DNA of 24,115 bases from contig URRW01000035.1 in the NCBI GenBank assembly GCA_900550285.1, positions 1-24,115 on the forward strand, in the 5' to 3' direction. The translations under genes were made by a program, and so were the position numbers. The DNA comes from an uncultured Lachnospiraceae bacterium. GTDB lineage: Bacteria > Bacillota > Clostridia > Lachnospirales > Lachnospiraceae. Positions 22,641 to 24,115 of the stretch are shown in pieces. The notes under the pieces were generated by a model. It made no database searches and was not told where the DNA came from. It saw nothing but the letters and a program-made list of their open reading frames with translations. How positions within the stretch are numbered: the first letter of the stretch is position 1; every line of letters begins with the position of its first letter.

Positions 22641-23852
22641 TCAGAAATCAATTTCTTCGTCGTAATAGCATGCCTTTAAGAGCTTTTCCATTTCCTCCTG
22701 CGTAGGGATCCGGGGGTTGCTTCCGGTGCAGGCGTCGCCGATGGCAAGCTCTGCAACAGAGGAAAGCTTCTCCATAAATTCTTTTTCGTCGATGATGGAT
22801 GTGTCCGCGCAAAGCCCGCCCTCGCCGTAATTTTTGATGCCCAGAGGGATGTTGAGCTGCCGGTTCATACTGCGCAGCTCTTCAATGAGGGCGTCCACCA
22901 GCTCATCGGTCGTAGTGCCGGGCAGGGAGATGAATCTTGCAATCTGCGCATAGCGTTCTGCCGCTTCGGGATTTTTGGCGTTAAAGCGGATGACCTTGGG
23001 CAGATACATGGCGTTTGCCGCGCCGTGGATGATATGTCCGCCGGTAAACGCCGCGCCGGTCTTATGCGCCATGGAGTGGACGATGCCCAGCAGCGCATTG
23101 GAAAATGCCATGCCGGCAAGGCACTGTGCGTCGTGCATCTGATCGCGGGCTTCCATATCGCCGTCATAGGATTTTTTCAGATAACGGTGGATCATCTGGA
23201 TCGCATGGAGGGCAAGCGGATCGGTGTAGTTGCAGTGCAGTGTGGAAACATAAGCTTCGATCGCGTGGGTCATGGCGTCCATGCCGGTATGTGCGACAAG
23301 CTTGGGCGGCATCGTCTCTGCAAGGGCAGGATCGACGATTGCAACGTCGGGTGTGATATTGAAGTCTGCCAGCGGATATTTGACGCCCTTTTGATAGTCG
23401 GTAATGACCGCGAAGGCGGTTACCTCGGTTGCGGTCCCGGAGGTGGAAGGGATCGCGCAGAAACGGGCTTTCTGGCGAAGCTCCGGGAAGGAGAAGGGCG
23501 TGATCAGGTCTTCAAAGGTCACGTCCGGATACTCATAAAACGCCCACATGGTCTTGGCGGCATCGATCGGGGAGCCGCCGCCCATTGCCACGATCCAGTC
23601 CGGTTCAAATTCCTGCATCATTTTGGCGCCGCGCATGACGGTCTCAACGGAAGGGTCTGCTTCCACGCCTTCAAACAGCTTCACTTCCATGCCTGCGCTG
23701 CGCAGATACTGTTCTGCCTGGGCGAGAAAGCCGCCGCGCTTCATGGAACCGCCGCCGACAACGATCACGGCGCGTTTTCCTTTCAGGTTCTGCAGCTCGG
23801 CAAGGGAGCCCTTCCCATGATAAAGGTCACGCGGTAATGTAAAACGTCCCAT
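22641..23852 (-). CDS. Iron-containing alcohol dehydrogenase (group III)
   Basis: The 403-residue protein belongs to the iron-dependent alcohol dehydrogenases, which interconvert alcohols and aldehydes with NAD(P)H during fermentation. It shows VVGGGSMKRGG, the nucleotide-binding GGGSPIDAAKTMW, PSTSGTATEVTAFAVI, and the metal ligands Asp and His in GMDAMTHAIEAY, His in GIVHSMAHKTGA and His in GHIIHGAANAMYLP, all present. ATG 23852 is supported by AAGGAGG eight bases upstream; a longer frame would begin eight codons earlier without support. Candidates include butanol-, ethanol- or lactaldehyde-type enzymes; the substrate cannot be told. It is a single-gene unit with its own promoter and terminator. 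Confidence 0.93.
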   Translation of the reverse strand: MGRFTLPRDLYHGKGSLAELQNLKGKRAVIVVGGGSMKRGGFLAQAEQYLRSAGMEVKLFEGVEADPSVETVMRGAKMMQEFEPDWIVAMGGGSPIDAAKTMWAFYEYPDVTFEDLITPFSFPELRQKARFCAIPSTSGTATEVTAFAVITDYQKGVKYPLADFNITPDVAIVDPALAETMPPKLVAHTGMDAMTHAIEAYVSTLHCNYTDPLALHAIQMIHRYLKKSYDGDMEARDQMHDAQCLAGMAFSNALLGIVHSMAHKTGAAFTGGHIIHGAANAMYLPKVIRFNAKNPEAAERYAQIARFISLPGTTTDELVDALIEELRSMNRQLNIPLGIKNYGEGGLCADTSIIDEKEFMEKLSSVAELAIGDACTGSNPRIPTQEEMEKLLKACYYDEEIDF

Positions 23853-23866
23853 AAATAATACCTCCT

Positions 23867-23888
23867 TGACAATCATATTTATGACAAT
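23867..23888. promoter_or_regulatory. Direct-repeat/palindrome operator candidate at the adh transcription start
   Basis: TGACAAT occurs at 23867-23873 and 23882-23888, 15 bp apart, and TCATATTTATGA (23873-23884) between them is a perfect dyad around TT. It starts right after the -10 box, overlapping the likely transcript start. It is not a clear Rex box (TTGTTAA-type). Confidence 0.4.
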
Positions 23889-23917
23889 ATTCTAAGCGCT
23901 GCTGTGCAAAAAGTCAA
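23889..23917 (-). promoter_or_regulatory. Strong putative promoter of the alcohol dehydrogenase gene
   Basis: On the minus strand TTGACT (23912-23917) and TAGAAT (23889-23894) are separated by 17 bp, about 37 bp before ATG 23852. Confidence 0.75.
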
Positions 23918-23969
23918 TTTATATCAGAGGACAGGGCAAAGTGTTTACCCTCAGTGTACAAGGGGGCAT

Positions 23970-24097
23970 ACGGTCGAAAAGATTGAATTGGCTCATCTGC
24001 TTCGTTACGCTCCCTCCGCGTACGACCCTGTACGCGTCGATCACGTGCCTTGCAGATGATCCAATTCAAAACTTTTCGACTCTCCGATCCTGACCGT
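23970..24097. repeat. 128-bp nested inverted repeat at the window end
   Basis: The left arm 23970-24000 (ACGGTCGAAAAG, TTGAATTGG, CTCATCTGC) pairs with the right arm 24052-24080 (GCAGATGAT, CCAATTCAA, CTTTTCGAC) with a few differences. ACGGTC also pairs with GACCGT at 24092-24097. An inner hairpin CGCGTAC-GACCCT-GTACGCG lies at 24017-24036. It encodes no convincing protein. The architecture (outer arms, ~130 bp, inner 6-base-loop hairpin) resembles the element at 1019-1149, though sequences differ. Confidence 0.75.
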
Positions 24098-24115
24098 AGA
24101 AATTTGTTCGCTTTT

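Noticed and set aside
23025..23837. 270-codon plus-strand frame
   Set aside because: It is the antisense shadow of the iron-containing alcohol dehydrogenase, whose metal ligands are intact.

Overview
The window reads as the chromosome of an anaerobic, gut-type Clostridia, most likely Lachnospiraceae. That rests on protein character, not on a database search: an acidic surface protein with CnaB-type domains, a phage-like protein rich in Tyr-His motifs, an archaeal/fungal-type aspartate-semialdehyde dehydrogenase, a GGGtGRT-family protein and strong AGGAGG ribosome binding sites. Housekeeping genes are moderately GC-rich. The large surface gene and the gene-poor stretch before it look more AT-rich.

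Layout. 1-1010: 3' part of a phage-tail-like gene ending in Glu/Pro/Ser repeats, followed by a 131-bp nested inverted repeat. 1258-2517 (+): CNNM/CorC-type membrane protein, convergent with an NCS2 purine permease (2624-3979, -) across a shared terminator. 4238-5908 (-): secreted 5'-nucleotidase. 6029-7589 (-): ABC ATPase and permease pair with overlapping ends and no binding protein. 7799-13101 (+): compact run argH, asd, topB and a hexapeptide-repeat protein, closed by a terminator. 13262-14985 (+): NifU-like scaffold protein plus GGGtGRT protein, with codon use suggesting high expression. 14986-15654: terminator, a decayed reading frame and a strong promoter. 15655-18792 (+): 1045-residue sortase-anchored surface protein. 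19059-22488 (-): nrdA-nrdB, class Ia-like ribonucleotide reductase. 22641-23852 (-): iron-dependent alcohol dehydrogenase. The right edge is a 128-bp nested inverted repeat.

How the genes may work together. The 5'-nucleotidase and purine permease, adjacent on the same strand, fit a salvage route: nucleotides are dephosphorylated outside the cell and nucleobases imported, although a nucleoside-cleaving step would still be needed. argH and asd supply arginine and the aspartate-family amino acids. The ribonucleotide reductase genes have their own promoter.

The most notable parts are the NifU-like/GGGtGRT pair, whose function I do not know; a dispersed repeat of about 80 bp with one copy at 4116-4200 and an inverted copy at 18918-19000; two large nested inverted repeats near the window ends; and three promoters (argH, nrdA, adh) that carry palindromes or direct repeats placed where a repressor could bind. 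No rRNA, tRNA, CRISPR array or complete insertion sequence was seen.
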